NCBI GenBank assembly: GCA_041907665.1
Contig: JAYRGW010000011.1
Coordinates: 10,654 to 74,653 of the forward strand
Origin: JAAYUD01 sp041907665
GTDB lineage: Bacteria > Bacteroidota > Bacteroidia > Bacteroidales > Bacteroidaceae
Direction of reading: 5' to 3'
DNA length: 64,000 nucleotides
How positions within the stretch are numbered: position 1 is the first letter of the stretch; every line of letters starts with the position of its first letter. The notes below the pieces were generated by a model. That model did not search any database. It worked only from the letters and a program-made list of their open reading frames with translations, and was not told the origin of the DNA. This document shows, piece after piece, positions 26,413 through 35,060 of the stretch. Made by a program: the position numbers and the translations under genes.

Positions 26413-27879
26413 ATGGAAAACGCTAAAGGTAGTAAATTGTACCTCTTCAGTATTGTCCTTGTGGCAGTACTGGGAGGCCTTTTGTTTGGATACGATACGG
26501 CAGTCATTTCGGGTGCTGAAAAAGGTTTGCAAGCATTCTTTTTGGGTGCAACCGATTTTCAGTATACCGATGCTATTCATGGCATTACTTCTTCGAGCGC
26601 TCTTATCGGGTGTATCATAGGTAGTGCTATATCCGGGCTGTTCGCGTCGAGATGGGGACGAAAGAAGTCGTTGATTTTTGCCGGCATTTGTTTCTTTCTC
26701 TCTGCTTTGGGTTCTTATGATCCCGAATTTTTGTTTTTCACTCACGGTAAACCATCTTACGAATTGCTTATTGTATTCAATTTGTATCGTATATTGGGCG
26801 GTGTAGGTGTCGGTTTGGCTTCGGCCATTTGCCCGATGTATATAGCTGAGGTTGCTCCGACAAATATTCGCGGCACATTGGTATCGTGGAATCAGTTTGC
26901 CATCATATTTGGTCAGTTAGTGGTCTATTTTGTCAATTTTGTGATTCTTGGCTCGCATACCAATCCTATTATCGATACCGTAAAAGGTGTTGCAGCCGTA
27001 ATGCCGGGCTCCGATCCTTGGACCATTACGACAGGGTGGCGTTATATGTTTGTCAGCAACGCTTTCCCTGCAGGCCTCTTTACTTTGCTTGTATGCTTTG
27101 TGCCCGAAACTCCTCGCTATTTAGCTCTCATAGGCAAAGATAGTAAGGCTCTATCTGTATTGGAGCACATTAATGGTACTGTGAAGGCAAAGCAAATACT
27201 TGCCGAAATTAAATCTACTGCAGAGGTCAAGACCGAGAAACTTTTCAGTTATGGATTGTTGGTTATCTTTATCGGTATCATGCTCTCTGTTTTCCAACAG
27301 ATTGTAGGCATTAATGCTGTGCTTTACTTCGCACCGAGAATTTTCGAATCCATGCACATGGGCAATCCTATGGCACAAACGGTTATTATGGGTGTTATAA
27401 ACATCCTTTTCACGTTGGTTGCTATCTTTACTGTCGAGAAGTGGGGGCGTAAGCCGTTGCTTATCACAGGATCGATCGGTATGGCTATCGGAGCTATTGG
27501 CGTGGCGTTGACCAATCTATTCAATTTGCCTCCAATTGTATCTGTAGTAAGTATTATGTTCTATTCTGCTGCGTTCATGATGAGTTGGGGTCCTATTTGT
27601 TGGGTACTCATTGCCGAAATATTCCCCAATACCATCCGAAGCGGTGCTGTTGCTGTTGCTGTTGCATTCCAATGGATCGCCAATTTTGCCGTTTCGTCAA
27701 CGTTCGTTCCTCTTTACAATATGAAGATGGGTGGTTTGAGCAATTTCGGGCATATCTTCGTATATGCTCTTTATGGCATTATATGTGTTATTGCTGCTCT
27801 ATTCGTGTGGAAGCTCGTTCCGGAAACTAAGGGCAAAACGCTCGAAGATATGACTGCCTTGTGGCGAAATAAACGCTGA
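26413..27879 (+). CDS. xylE: D-xylose:proton symporter, MFS sugar porter
   Basis: The 488-residue protein has 12 predicted membrane helices and the sugar porter family signatures: GLLFGYDTAVISGAEKG in helix 1, ASRWGRKKS between helices 2 and 3, VPETPRYLALIGK after helix 6, QQIVGINAVLYFAPRI in helix 7 and VPETKGKTLEDM at the C-terminus. It imports xylose with protons. The xylose assignment comes from the operon with xylB and xylA 19 bp upstream. A terminator follows the stop. Confidence 0.93.
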   Translation: MENAKGSKLYLFSIVLVAVLGGLLFGYDTAVISGAEKGLQAFFLGATDFQYTDAIHGITSSSALIGCIIGSAISGLFASRWGRKKSLIFAGICFFLSALGSYDPEFLFFTHGKPSYELLIVFNLYRILGGVGVGLASAICPMYIAEVAPTNIRGTLVSWNQFAIIFGQLVVYFVNFVILGSHTNPIIDTVKGVAAVMPGSDPWTITTGWRYMFVSNAFPAGLFTLLVCFVPETPRYLALIGKDSKALSVLEHINGTVKAKQILAEIKSTAEVKTEKLFSYGLLVIFIGIMLSVFQQIVGINAVLYFAPRIFESMHMGNPMAQTVIMGVINILFTLVAIFTVEKWGRKPLLITGSIGMAIGAIGVALTNLFNLPPIVSVVSIMFYSAAFMMSWGPICWVLIAEIFPNTIRSGAVAVAVAFQWIANFAVSSTFVPLYNMKMGGLSNFGHIFVYALYGIICVIAALFVWKLVPETKGKTLEDMTALWRNKR

Positions 27880-27904
27880 TTATCAGCCTATATCAATAAA
27901 AAAG

Positions 27905-27950
27905 GAAAGAGATGGATTCGATTGGATTCATCTCTTTCTTTTATTTTCTC
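27905..27950 (+). terminator. Terminator of the xyl operon
   Basis: GAAAGAGATG (27905-27914) pairs with CATCTCTTTC (27929-27938), followed by a T-rich run. It stands 25 bp after the xylE stop. Confidence 0.85.
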
Positions 27951-28049
27951 TTTTTATTTTGCCATTCTATATTGTATGGCTTGAGTATCACTCATGGGTA
28001 TCGTCAGTATCAAGCAATGTCGGGATACTTATATTCCATTGTTTTTTTC

Positions 28050-28159
28050 TTTATCATTCATTCGTTTTCTGCGCAGCAAACGAATGTCTGATGGGCAGCA
28101 AATGAATGTCTGCTGCGCAGCAAATGATTGTCTGCTGCGCAGAAAACAAATGATTCGTC
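28050..28159. repeat. 22-bp-periodic array B, without an HU-like gene
   Basis: Units lie at 28072-28093, 28094-28115 and 28116-28137, with degenerate ends at 28050-28071 and 28138-28159. The shared core is GCAGCAAAnGAnTGTCTG, nearly the same as array A. The outer parts are inverted: CATTCGTTTTCTGCGCAG (28058-28075) matches the reverse complement of 28134-28151 with one mismatch. No HU-like gene is adjacent; the array stands alone between the xyl and gal terminators. A short ATG frame on the minus strand at 28039 (MEYKYPDIA, then stop) faintly resembles the start of the HU-like genes. Confidence 0.85.
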
Positions 28160-28246
28160 AGTATAAAACAAATGAAAAGGATTTATATCGCAGATGAATG
28201 TTGCTTGCTGCATGGATGAAACATGGTATACCGCCTGATGAGACAT

Positions 28247-28284
28247 ATAAAAAGAAGAGTTCATTATATTCTAATGAACTCTTC
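28247..28284 (-). terminator. Terminator of the gal operon
   Basis: A perfect 13-bp stem, GAAGAGTTCATTA (28254-28266) with TAATGAACTCTTC (28272-28284), has a 5-nt loop. On the minus strand it is followed by TTTTTAT. It lies 30 bp after the galK stop. Confidence 0.88.
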
Positions 28285-28313
28285 TCTTATCGTTTAATAA
28301 ACTTTAGCCGAAC

Positions 28314-29468
28314 TTAATCAATGCGGCGCGAACCGTCGCTGATAACAACGTCGTAAGCTTCTGGTTTATGATTGAATTTAGCTTCGTATTTGGTCATGGC
28401 CGTTTCTATAAACTTGTCGTACAACTCTTCTTTAACAAGGTTGATCGTACAACCACCGAAACCACCTCCCATAACACGCGAACCGGTAACGCCACATTCT
28501 TTGGCTATATCGTTCAAGTAGTCAAGTTCTTCGCAGCTTACTTCGTACAACTTGCTCATGCCATGATGTGTTTCGTACATTTTCTGACCTACTGTCTCAT
28601 AATCGTTGTGTTCCAAAGCTTCGCAAACGTCGAGTACACGTTGTATTTCTGCTATGACATACTCGGCACGCATGTAGTCTTCGGCACTGATTTCAGCTTT
28701 CACTTCATCGAGCATTTCCATATTGGCATCGCGAAGGAATTCAACGTGCGAATGTTTCTTTTGGATAGCGGCAACGGCGTTTTCGCAACTTTCGCGGCGT
28801 TTATTGTAAGCCGAAGAAGCAAGTTCGTGCTTGACTTTCGAATTGAGTAACACCAGACGATAGCCTTCCGGTTTAAAAGGAAAGTACTGATATTCGAGCG
28901 AGCGGCAATCCAATCGAATGAGGCTGCCTGCTTTGCCGAATACGGAAGCAAACTGATCCATAATACCGCAGTTTACACCGCAGTAATTATGTTCTGTAGC
29001 TTGTCCTACTTTGGCAAGTTCGAACTTATCTATTTTGTTATCGCCGAATAAATCGTTTATAGCGAAAGCAAAAGTACTTTCAAGAGCAGCCGAAGAAGAC
29101 ATTCCTGCACCAAGAGGTACATCGCCTGCAAAAGCTGTATTGAAACCCTGTACATCGACTCCACGCTTTATCATTTCGCGGCATACGCCAAAGATGTAGC
29201 GTGCCCAACTGGCCCGGGGAGCATCTTTCTCTTCAAGGCCAAATTCTACATAGTCTTTCAGGTCGATAGAGTAGGCAAGGACTTTCTTCGTACCGTTGGG
29301 CTTGATTTCGGCCATGATGCCTTTGTCTACTGCTCCGGGGAATACGAACCCTCCGTTATAATCTGTGTGTTCACCAATGAGATTGATGCGGCCCGGCGAA
29401 GCGTAAATATAGCCTGTAGTACCGTCAAAGTGCTTGATGAATCGGCTTCTTATATATTCTATTTCCAT
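28314..29468 (-). CDS. galK: Galactokinase
   Basis: The 384-residue GHMP kinase phosphorylates galactose at C1. Motif 1 is GRINLIGEHTDYNGGFVFPG (about residues 25-44), motif 2 is VPLGAGMSSSAALESTFAFA near 125, the catalytic aspartate is in CGIMDQFASVFG near 170, and motif 3 is SRVMGGGFGGCTINLV near 335. It is the last gene of a minus-strand unit with the aldose epimerase and an MFS permease; gaps are 27 and 47 bp. Confidence 0.96.
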   Translation of the reverse strand: MEIEYIRSRFIKHFDGTTGYIYASPGRINLIGEHTDYNGGFVFPGAVDKGIMAEIKPNGTKKVLAYSIDLKDYVEFGLEEKDAPRASWARYIFGVCREMIKRGVDVQGFNTAFAGDVPLGAGMSSSAALESTFAFAINDLFGDNKIDKFELAKVGQATEHNYCGVNCGIMDQFASVFGKAGSLIRLDCRSLEYQYFPFKPEGYRLVLLNSKVKHELASSAYNKRRESCENAVAAIQKKHSHVEFLRDANMEMLDEVKAEISAEDYMRAEYVIAEIQRVLDVCEALEHNDYETVGQKMYETHHGMSKLYEVSCEELDYLNDIAKECGVTGSRVMGGGFGGCTINLVKEELYDKFIETAMTKYEAKFNHKPEAYDVVISDGSRRID

Positions 29469-29495
29469 GATATTTTGTTAGTTGATTTATATACT

Positions 29496-30824
29496 CTAGT
29501 CTACTTTGATATCTTTGTTGACATTCTTGCTGCCTATAGCTGCATAGAATAAAATAAATGCAAGAGCAATAACGATAACTCCATAACTTGCCTTGTAGGT
29601 AGTAACATCAGCTATCCAGTTCTGGAATAGAGGTAATACACCTCCACCAACAACCATCATCATAAATGTGCCTGAAGCCATTGCTGTATATTTACCTAGT
29701 CCTTCTACTGCAAGATTGAAGATAGATCCCCACATTACCGAAGTACATAGACCGCACAATACCAACAGTAGGGCAGTCATCGGAACTTGAGCCATGCTGA
29801 AACCTGAACCGGTGAATACCGGCATCGATACTTTGGTTGCAATAGGAGCTGCTATAGCACCTAAAATCAATACAATAGCCAGAGTTGCTGCTACAGTAAG
29901 CTGGATCTTACTTGAAACTTTACCACTGATAAAGCTTGATATGAAACGGCCGATCAACATAAGGAACCAATAAGTACCTGCTACAAATCCTGCGATAGTA
30001 GCTGCTGTAGCAGGATCCATTTGAGCACCCTTGCTAGGATCTGGGTCGGAAAGGAAGAAATTCAATGTGCCAGGGATTCCTACCTCAACACCAACATATA
30101 AGAAGATAGAAATAACACCAAAAACAAAGTGTCTGAAAGCCCATGGACTCGATTCGAATACAATGTGTTCGGATTGTTGTTGAGGGTCTGTGATAGGAAT
30201 GAAACTTAAAAGAAAGAATGCTACAACAAATACACCCATTGCGATGAATAATACGGGATTGACATCGGCAATTACAGTATTCTTGGTTACAGAACCGATT
30301 AATGCACCTACAAGCATAGGAGTGAGGGTACCCATCAAAGAGTTGAATGTACCACCTATCTGTACAAATTGGTTACCTTTTTTACCGCCGCCGCCAAGTA
30401 GTGTCAACATAGGGTTGACAACTGTATTTAGCATACATACAGAGAAACCGGCAACAAATGCACCCAGCAAATAAAGATAGAAATTTGTCGGAAGTCCGAA
30501 AAGTTGTGCACCTACTCCTAGAATGCCCGACAGGTACTGAATGAGGACTCCGAAGAAACCTATTGCAATAGCTGCTAACGCTGTTTTTTTATACCCTATT
30601 TTTGTTAATAACTTACCGGCAGGAATACCCATGAATAAATATGCTAGGAAATTCATCATATTTCCCATCATACCTAGTGCATTGGAACCTTCGATACCTG
30701 GTTGTTGCTTCCATATTACACCGATAGGTGCTGCAAGATTGGTAACGAATGAAATCATACCGAATAAGAATATCATCGTTATGATAGCGACGACATTACC
30801 GTTTTGTTTGTTTGTTGAATCCAT
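29496..30824 (-). CDS. MFS glucose/galactose permease, FucP/GluP-like
   Basis: The 442-residue protein has 12 predicted membrane helices. It opens with VVAIITMIFLFGMISFVTNL and contains FMGIPAGKLLTKIGYKKTA, the loop 2-3 signature of the fucose/glucose-galactose subfamily, and VNPMLTLLGGGGKKGNQFVQ near residue 145. It sits between galM and galK, so galactose is the likely substrate, with glucose possible. Helix content and operon are seen; the substrate is inferred. Confidence 0.88.
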   Translation of the reverse strand: MDSTNKQNGNVVAIITMIFLFGMISFVTNLAAPIGVIWKQQPGIEGSNALGMMGNMMNFLAYLFMGIPAGKLLTKIGYKKTALAAIAIGFFGVLIQYLSGILGVGAQLFGLPTNFYLYLLGAFVAGFSVCMLNTVVNPMLTLLGGGGKKGNQFVQIGGTFNSLMGTLTPMLVGALIGSVTKNTVIADVNPVLFIAMGVFVVAFFLLSFIPITDPQQQSEHIVFESSPWAFRHFVFGVISIFLYVGVEVGIPGTLNFFLSDPDPSKGAQMDPATAATIAGFVAGTYWFLMLIGRFISSFISGKVSSKIQLTVAATLAIVLILGAIAAPIATKVSMPVFTGSGFSMAQVPMTALLLVLCGLCTSVMWGSIFNLAVEGLGKYTAMASGTFMMMVVGGGVLPLFQNWIADVTTYKASYGVIVIALAFILFYAAIGSKNVNKDIKVD

Positions 30825-30871
30825 TATAAATTGATATTGTTTAATTAGTTAAAATAATGATATGTCATGTG

Positions 30872-31969
30872 TTATTTTTCTACGCCGAATTTGTAGATAG
30901 TGGTTTGTTGATATTCGTCACCCGGTAACAGTGTGCACGGTGGAAAGTAGGGCACGTTGGGTGTGTTGGGGAAGTATTCGGCTTCAAAGCAAATGGCGCT
31001 TCGTGCGGGGAAAGTTGCTCCGTGTGCTCCTTCAAATCCGTTGAGCCAGTTGCCGGTGTATAGTTGTACTCCTTCTTCTGTTGTGTATACTTCCATGGTA
31101 CGTCCGCTATTGGGCTCTTTGCACGTGGCAGCCAATGTTAACTCACCACTTTCCGGTTTGTTGACAATATAGCAATGGTCGTATCCCGCGCCATGTATCA
31201 GTTGATCAAAGCGTTCGTTTATTCTTTCGCCTATCATAAACGGAGTGCGAAAATCCATAGGTGTATCTTCTACTTTGAGAATTTCACCGGTAGGAATTGA
31301 ATTTTCGTCAATAGGAATATAAAAGTCTGCATTGATAGTGACGATATTATTGTCTATAGTGGGAGTTGGATTGTCAATACCTGCGAGATTGTAGAATCCA
31401 TGGTGCGTAAGGTTTACTATTGTTGCAGCGTCGGTAGTAGCATGATACTCCATCAATATAGAATTTTCTTCTTCGTCCAATTGATAACGAATTTGCACCT
31501 CTAGCAATCCGGGAAATCCTTCTTCGTTGTTTATGGAGCGGCGTTTGAATTCGATTGTTCGTTCGTCCAGTTGTTCGGCATGCCATACGCGGGTATGGAA
31601 TCCTGTTGGACCACCATGCAGTGAGTTCGGACCATTGTTGATGACTAACTCGTGGTCTTCGCCGAATAGGGTAAATTTACCTTTTGCTATGCGGTTGGCA
31701 TATCGTCCGATAGTAGTACTCAAAAATGGTTCTGGGCTGTTTATCACGCTCTCTATGTTGTCGTGTCCTAAGATGACATTGGCATATTTATCATTTTTGT
31801 CGGGTACCATGATCGACAATACTGTGCAACCATAATTGGTGACTGCCACTTCCATACCATTCTTATTGCGAAGAATGAAAAGGTCGGTAAACCGGCCGTT
31901 TATATCTTTTTGAAAATCTTCCTTCTTTAATCCCGAAAGATTCTCTTCTGTTGGAAAAGTGCTCTTCAT
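30872..31969 (-). CDS. galM: Aldose 1-epimerase (mutarotase)
   Basis: The 365-residue enzyme interconverts alpha and beta anomers of galactose/glucose so that GalK gets its alpha substrate. Features are NYGCTVLSIMVPDKNDKYAN, IGRYANRIAKGKFTL near residue 85, the catalytic histidines in GPNSLHGGPTGFHTRVW and NLTHHGFYNL, and the late glutamate in SAICFEAEYFPNTPN. I placed the start at the ATG at 31969 (MKSTFPTEENLSGLKKEDF) because 13 further N-terminal residues from 32008 are not family-like. It is the first gene of the gal unit, facing manA across 281 bp. Confidence 0.93.
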   Translation of the reverse strand: MKSTFPTEENLSGLKKEDFQKDINGRFTDLFILRNKNGMEVAVTNYGCTVLSIMVPDKNDKYANVILGHDNIESVINSPEPFLSTTIGRYANRIAKGKFTLFGEDHELVINNGPNSLHGGPTGFHTRVWHAEQLDERTIEFKRRSINNEEGFPGLLEVQIRYQLDEEENSILMEYHATTDAATIVNLTHHGFYNLAGIDNPTPTIDNNIVTINADFYIPIDENSIPTGEILKVEDTPMDFRTPFMIGERINERFDQLIHGAGYDHCYIVNKPESGELTLAATCKEPNSGRTMEVYTTEEGVQLYTGNWLNGFEGAHGATFPARSAICFEAEYFPNTPNVPYFPPCTLLPGDEYQQTTIYKFGVEK

Positions 31970-32250
31970 TATTTCAATTTTAAAATATTTCTCATGCAAA
32001 GAAAACAATTATATTCTTATCTCCAAAGTAATGTGAACAAAAAGTAACATTCGTTTTATGAAAGTTTAAAAGAGTCATCGTATATTGCCCTTAATTTCGT
32101 ATATCATCTAATAAATATGCCTTTTAGAAAAGAATTAATTTCGTTGTTTATCATTCGTTTTTCATATTTTATTTGTAAGTTTGTCCCGTAATAGAGACAT
32201 TACGAAATCTAAAATAACCGAAGTATTTAAACGAATATTTTTTTATTAAA

Positions 32251-33222
32251 ATGTATCCTTTAAAATTTGAACCGATCCTTAAAACAAAAATATGGGGCGG
32301 TAACAGAATTATCCCATTCAAACATCTAAGTGATAATCTTCCTGATGTAGGAGAGAGTTGGGAACTCTCCGGTCTCGAAGGTGACGAGTCTGTAGTAGCT
32401 AATGGCCCGGAAAAGGGGTGCACCATTGTTGAAATGATACGGCACTATAAAGGTGAATTGATGGGCGAAGAGAATTATGCTAATTTTGGCGAGAAATTCC
32501 CGTTGCTCATTAAGTTTATTGATGCCAAACAAGATCTTTCTGTTCAGGTTCATCCGGATGATGAAATGGCAAAACAACGCCATGGGTCGTTGGGTAAAAC
32601 TGAGATGTGGTATGTGATAGATGCTGATAAAGAGGCAAAAATCACTTCTGGATTTTCGCAGCAAATAACAAAGAAAGAATACAAGGAACGTGTGTTCAAT
32701 AATACTTTTTCTGAAGTATTGATGGCGCACGATGCTCATCCTGGAGATGTGTTTTTTCTTCCTGCGGGTCGTGTACACGCTATCGGCGCTGGTGTTTTTC
32801 TTGCAGAAATACAAGAAACATCGGACATTACTTACCGAATATACGATTACAATCGCAAAGATGCGAATGGTAAAACTCGCGAACTGCATGTTGATCAGGC
32901 TCGCGATGCTATAAACTACGAAGTATTGGACGATTATCGTACTCAGTATGATGCGGTGAAAGACGAACCGGTAGAATTGGTGGCTTGTCCTTATTTCACT
33001 ACTTCTCTTTACGATTTGACCGAAGAAATCTCGTGTGACTATTCTGAACTTGATTCTTTTGTTATCTTTATTTGTTGTGGAGGTCGTTGCAAGTTAACCG
33101 ATAACGATGGAAATAGTATTTCCGTTCAGAGTGGCGAAACTGTCTTATTGCCGGCTTCGATAAACAACGTAACACTTGTACCAGAGAGTGAAGGAGCTAA
33201 GTTGCTTGAAGTCTATATTTAA
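32251..33222 (+). CDS. manA: Mannose-6-phosphate isomerase, type I
   Basis: The 323-residue zinc enzyme converts mannose 6-phosphate and fructose 6-phosphate. The zinc ligands appear in DLSVQVHPDDEMAKQRHG near residue 94 and KTEMWYVIDAD; the late ligand lies in FFLPAGRVHAIGAGVFLAEI, and the substrate arginine in ITYRIYDYNRKD. The length is that of the short bacterial cupin type. It is transcribed away from the gal unit. A TAAGTTTG sequence at 32176-32183 could be its -7 box, but no TTTG lies at the right distance. A terminator follows. Confidence 0.94.
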   Translation: MYPLKFEPILKTKIWGGNRIIPFKHLSDNLPDVGESWELSGLEGDESVVANGPEKGCTIVEMIRHYKGELMGEENYANFGEKFPLLIKFIDAKQDLSVQVHPDDEMAKQRHGSLGKTEMWYVIDADKEAKITSGFSQQITKKEYKERVFNNTFSEVLMAHDAHPGDVFFLPAGRVHAIGAGVFLAEIQETSDITYRIYDYNRKDANGKTRELHVDQARDAINYEVLDDYRTQYDAVKDEPVELVACPYFTTSLYDLTEEISCDYSELDSFVIFICCGGRCKLTDNDGNSISVQSGETVLLPASINNVTLVPESEGAKLLEVYI

Positions 33223-33248
33223 GCATATTATATTTTAGTATCAAATGG

Positions 33249-33277
33249 GGACGGACTGTAAGGTTCGTCCTTTTTTT
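33249..33277 (+). terminator. Terminator of manA
   Basis: GGACGGAC (33249-33256) pairs with GTTCGTCC (33263-33270) around a 6-nt loop, followed by seven T. It is 26 bp after the manA stop. Confidence 0.88.
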
Positions 33278-33287
33278 GTTGCGATTG

Positions 33288-34244
33288 TTACATTCGGATG
33301 ATAAGCCAAGTGGTGTATGCAATCCATGCTAAAAGCAGAATCATACCTTCGAAGCGCATGATGATTCGTTTTCCGAAGAATAATCCGAAAAACCAGAGCA
33401 ATATTGAGGAGGCAACCAACCAGAGGAAGTCGAAGTTGGATATTCCCTTTGGGAATAATGGGGTAATGGTAGCCGAACATCCTAATATAAAGAATATATT
33501 GAAAAGATTGCTGCCAATAATATTTCCAATAGCTATTTCGGGATTCTTCTTCATGGCCGCTACTACGGATGTGGCAAGTTCTGGTAGCGAAGTGCCTACT
33601 GCTACGATAGTGACGCCTATTACTGCTTCGCTGATCCCCATTCCTCTGGCAATGCCTATAGCGCCATTCACAAATAGTTGTCCACCAAAAATCAAGGCTG
33701 CCAGTCCCACTATGATGAAAGTTATTGATTTCCACAGAGGGAGAACTTTTATTTCAGTTTCTGTTGCCTTTTCATTCGTGTTTTTGGATATGGCAATCGA
33801 GTAGCCCATAAAAATGATAAAGAAGCACAGCAATATAAGTCCGTCGGTAGAACTAATTACATTCATTGGGGCATGATCTAAAAACACATCATTGGCACAT
33901 ATCAGCAGAACGACAGAGGCTAGTATACAAAGTGGAATTTCTCTACGTATCGTATTGCGAGTGATAACAATAGGGGCGACCAGGGCTGTGCATCCTACGA
34001 TAAAAAGTGTGTTGAATATATTGCTGCCTACGATGTTGCCTATGGCTATATCGGCACTACCTTTCAGCGCTGAAGAGATACTTACGCTCAGTTCGGGAGT
34101 CGAAGTGCCGAAACCTACTATTGTAAGACCGATGACTAGTGAAGAGACCTTCAGCTTTTTGGCAATAGATGCGGCTCCGTCTGTCAGTCCGTTAGCGCCC
34201 AAAATAATCAGTATCAAGCCGATAATGAGATATAGTATGTTCAT
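33288..34244 (-). CDS. Calcium/sodium antiporter (CaCA family, YrbG-like)
   Basis: The 318-residue protein has about ten membrane helices in two inverted halves. Each half has the alpha-repeat: GFGTSTPELSVSISSALKGS followed by GNIVGSNIFN in the first, and AVGTSLPELATSVVAAMKKN followed by GNIIGSNLFN in the second. These repeats bind the cations, and the family exchanges Ca2+ for Na+ or H+ at the inner membrane. A TATCTTTG on the minus strand (34281-34274), 30 bp before the start, probably serves as -7 box. It converges with manA. Confidence 0.93.
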   Translation of the reverse strand: MNILYLIIGLILIILGANGLTDGAASIAKKLKVSSLVIGLTIVGFGTSTPELSVSISSALKGSADIAIGNIVGSNIFNTLFIVGCTALVAPIVITRNTIRREIPLCILASVVLLICANDVFLDHAPMNVISSTDGLILLCFFIIFMGYSIAISKNTNEKATETEIKVLPLWKSITFIIVGLAALIFGGQLFVNGAIGIARGMGISEAVIGVTIVAVGTSLPELATSVVAAMKKNPEIAIGNIIGSNLFNIFFILGCSATITPLFPKGISNFDFLWLVASSILLWFFGLFFGKRIIMRFEGMILLLAWIAYTTWLIIRM

Positions 34245-34273
34245 AAATGCGATTCGTGAATTTTATTGTGTTA

Positions 34274-34281
34274 CAAAGATA
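34274..34281 (-). promoter_or_regulatory. Putative -7 element of the antiporter gene
   Basis: TATCTTTG on the minus strand matches TAnnTTTG and would start transcription about 24 nt before the ATG. The -33 box is not clear. Confidence 0.45.
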
Positions 34282-34423
34282 AAGTAATTTTACGATTTCT
34301 ATAGATAAAAACAGCAAAAATTTAGTGAAAAGGATACGCTTCCTGCTATTGCACTACTTTTCTCTTGTAAATCGAAGTTGACCATGCGAATAGAACCGGA
34401 TGAAATGGAAGTCTTATTCTCGA

Positions 34424-34843
34424 TTATTTGTCGGAAGGCTCATTTTCTTTTTGCATGCAGTACTCTATAATTCCCAGTATCTCTTGTATTTTCCTTTTGC
34501 GCTCGAACGAATAGGTGGTGCTTAGTTCATCGAGTCTTTCGTATAGAAAGAGTGACTTCTGCAATAAGTTTATCTTGTTGCCGTCTTCTCTTTGCAGGCC
34601 GTCTTGACACAATAGCTCGGCAAGCATTTCCATTCTATATTCTTCTTCGTCCTTTTCGTATTCTGATAGCGATTTCAGTACGTCTTCTTTATTGTTGGCA
34701 AGATAGAATTCGGATGGGTGGAAGTAGTTGGTATAAAATGTTTCCATCTGGTCTTCGTCACCTTTGTGCTTGCGATTCAGGTATAGGCTCAAGTCTTCGA
34801 AAAACTTGCTGAACAATCTTAGTATATAGTCTTGTTGTAACAT
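34424..34843 (-). CDS. Small hypothetical protein, DUF6483-like
   Basis: The 139-residue protein is acidic, helical and soluble, with no signal peptide. It starts MLQQDYILRLFSKFFEDLSL, a pattern I associate with the DUF6483 family, then has charged helices (SLSEYEKDEEEYRMEMLAEL) and a C-terminal helix RKRKIQEILGIIEYCMQKE. No catalytic motif is visible and no function is known. A TACATTTG on the minus strand (34878-34871), 28 bp upstream, is a likely -7 box. Neighbours on both sides are transporters with their own promoters. Confidence 0.7.
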   Translation of the reverse strand: MLQQDYILRLFSKFFEDLSLYLNRKHKGDEDQMETFYTNYFHPSEFYLANNKEDVLKSLSEYEKDEEEYRMEMLAELLCQDGLQREDGNKINLLQKSLFLYERLDELSTTYSFERKRKIQEILGIIEYCMQKENEPSDK

Positions 34844-34870
34844 AATCTATGCGGTTAGTTAGATGATTTG

Positions 34871-34878
34871 CAAATGTA
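34871..34878 (-). promoter_or_regulatory. Putative -7 element of the small hypothetical gene
   Basis: TACATTTG on the minus strand fits TAnnTTTG. The -33 match is poor. Confidence 0.4.
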
Positions 34879-34995
34879 ATCTTTTTATCGTTAGTTTGAA
34901 AACATTTTGCATAGATAAGTGCCTGCAGTATTGAAAAAAAATTTTCGTTAAAGACGAAATACGTGTAGGATGCTCTGTGTTTCGATTATTATTAG

Positions 34996-35003
34996 TATTT
35001 TTG
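34996..35003 (+). promoter_or_regulatory. Putative -7 element of the AspT-type transporter gene
   Basis: TATTTTTG fits TAnnTTTG and implies a leader of about 50 nt before the ATG at 35061. No TTTG is found at the expected -33 position. Confidence 0.45.
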
Positions 35004-35060
35004 CAAAAATCATGTAAAAAGAGATTGATATTGTTGATATTAATGTAAGTCGGAATATTT

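Noticed and set aside
25671..26507. 278-codon open frame on the minus strand opposite xylA
   Set aside because: It is antisense to a fully conserved xylose isomerase, has no family motif and runs into the next gene; it is a coding shadow.
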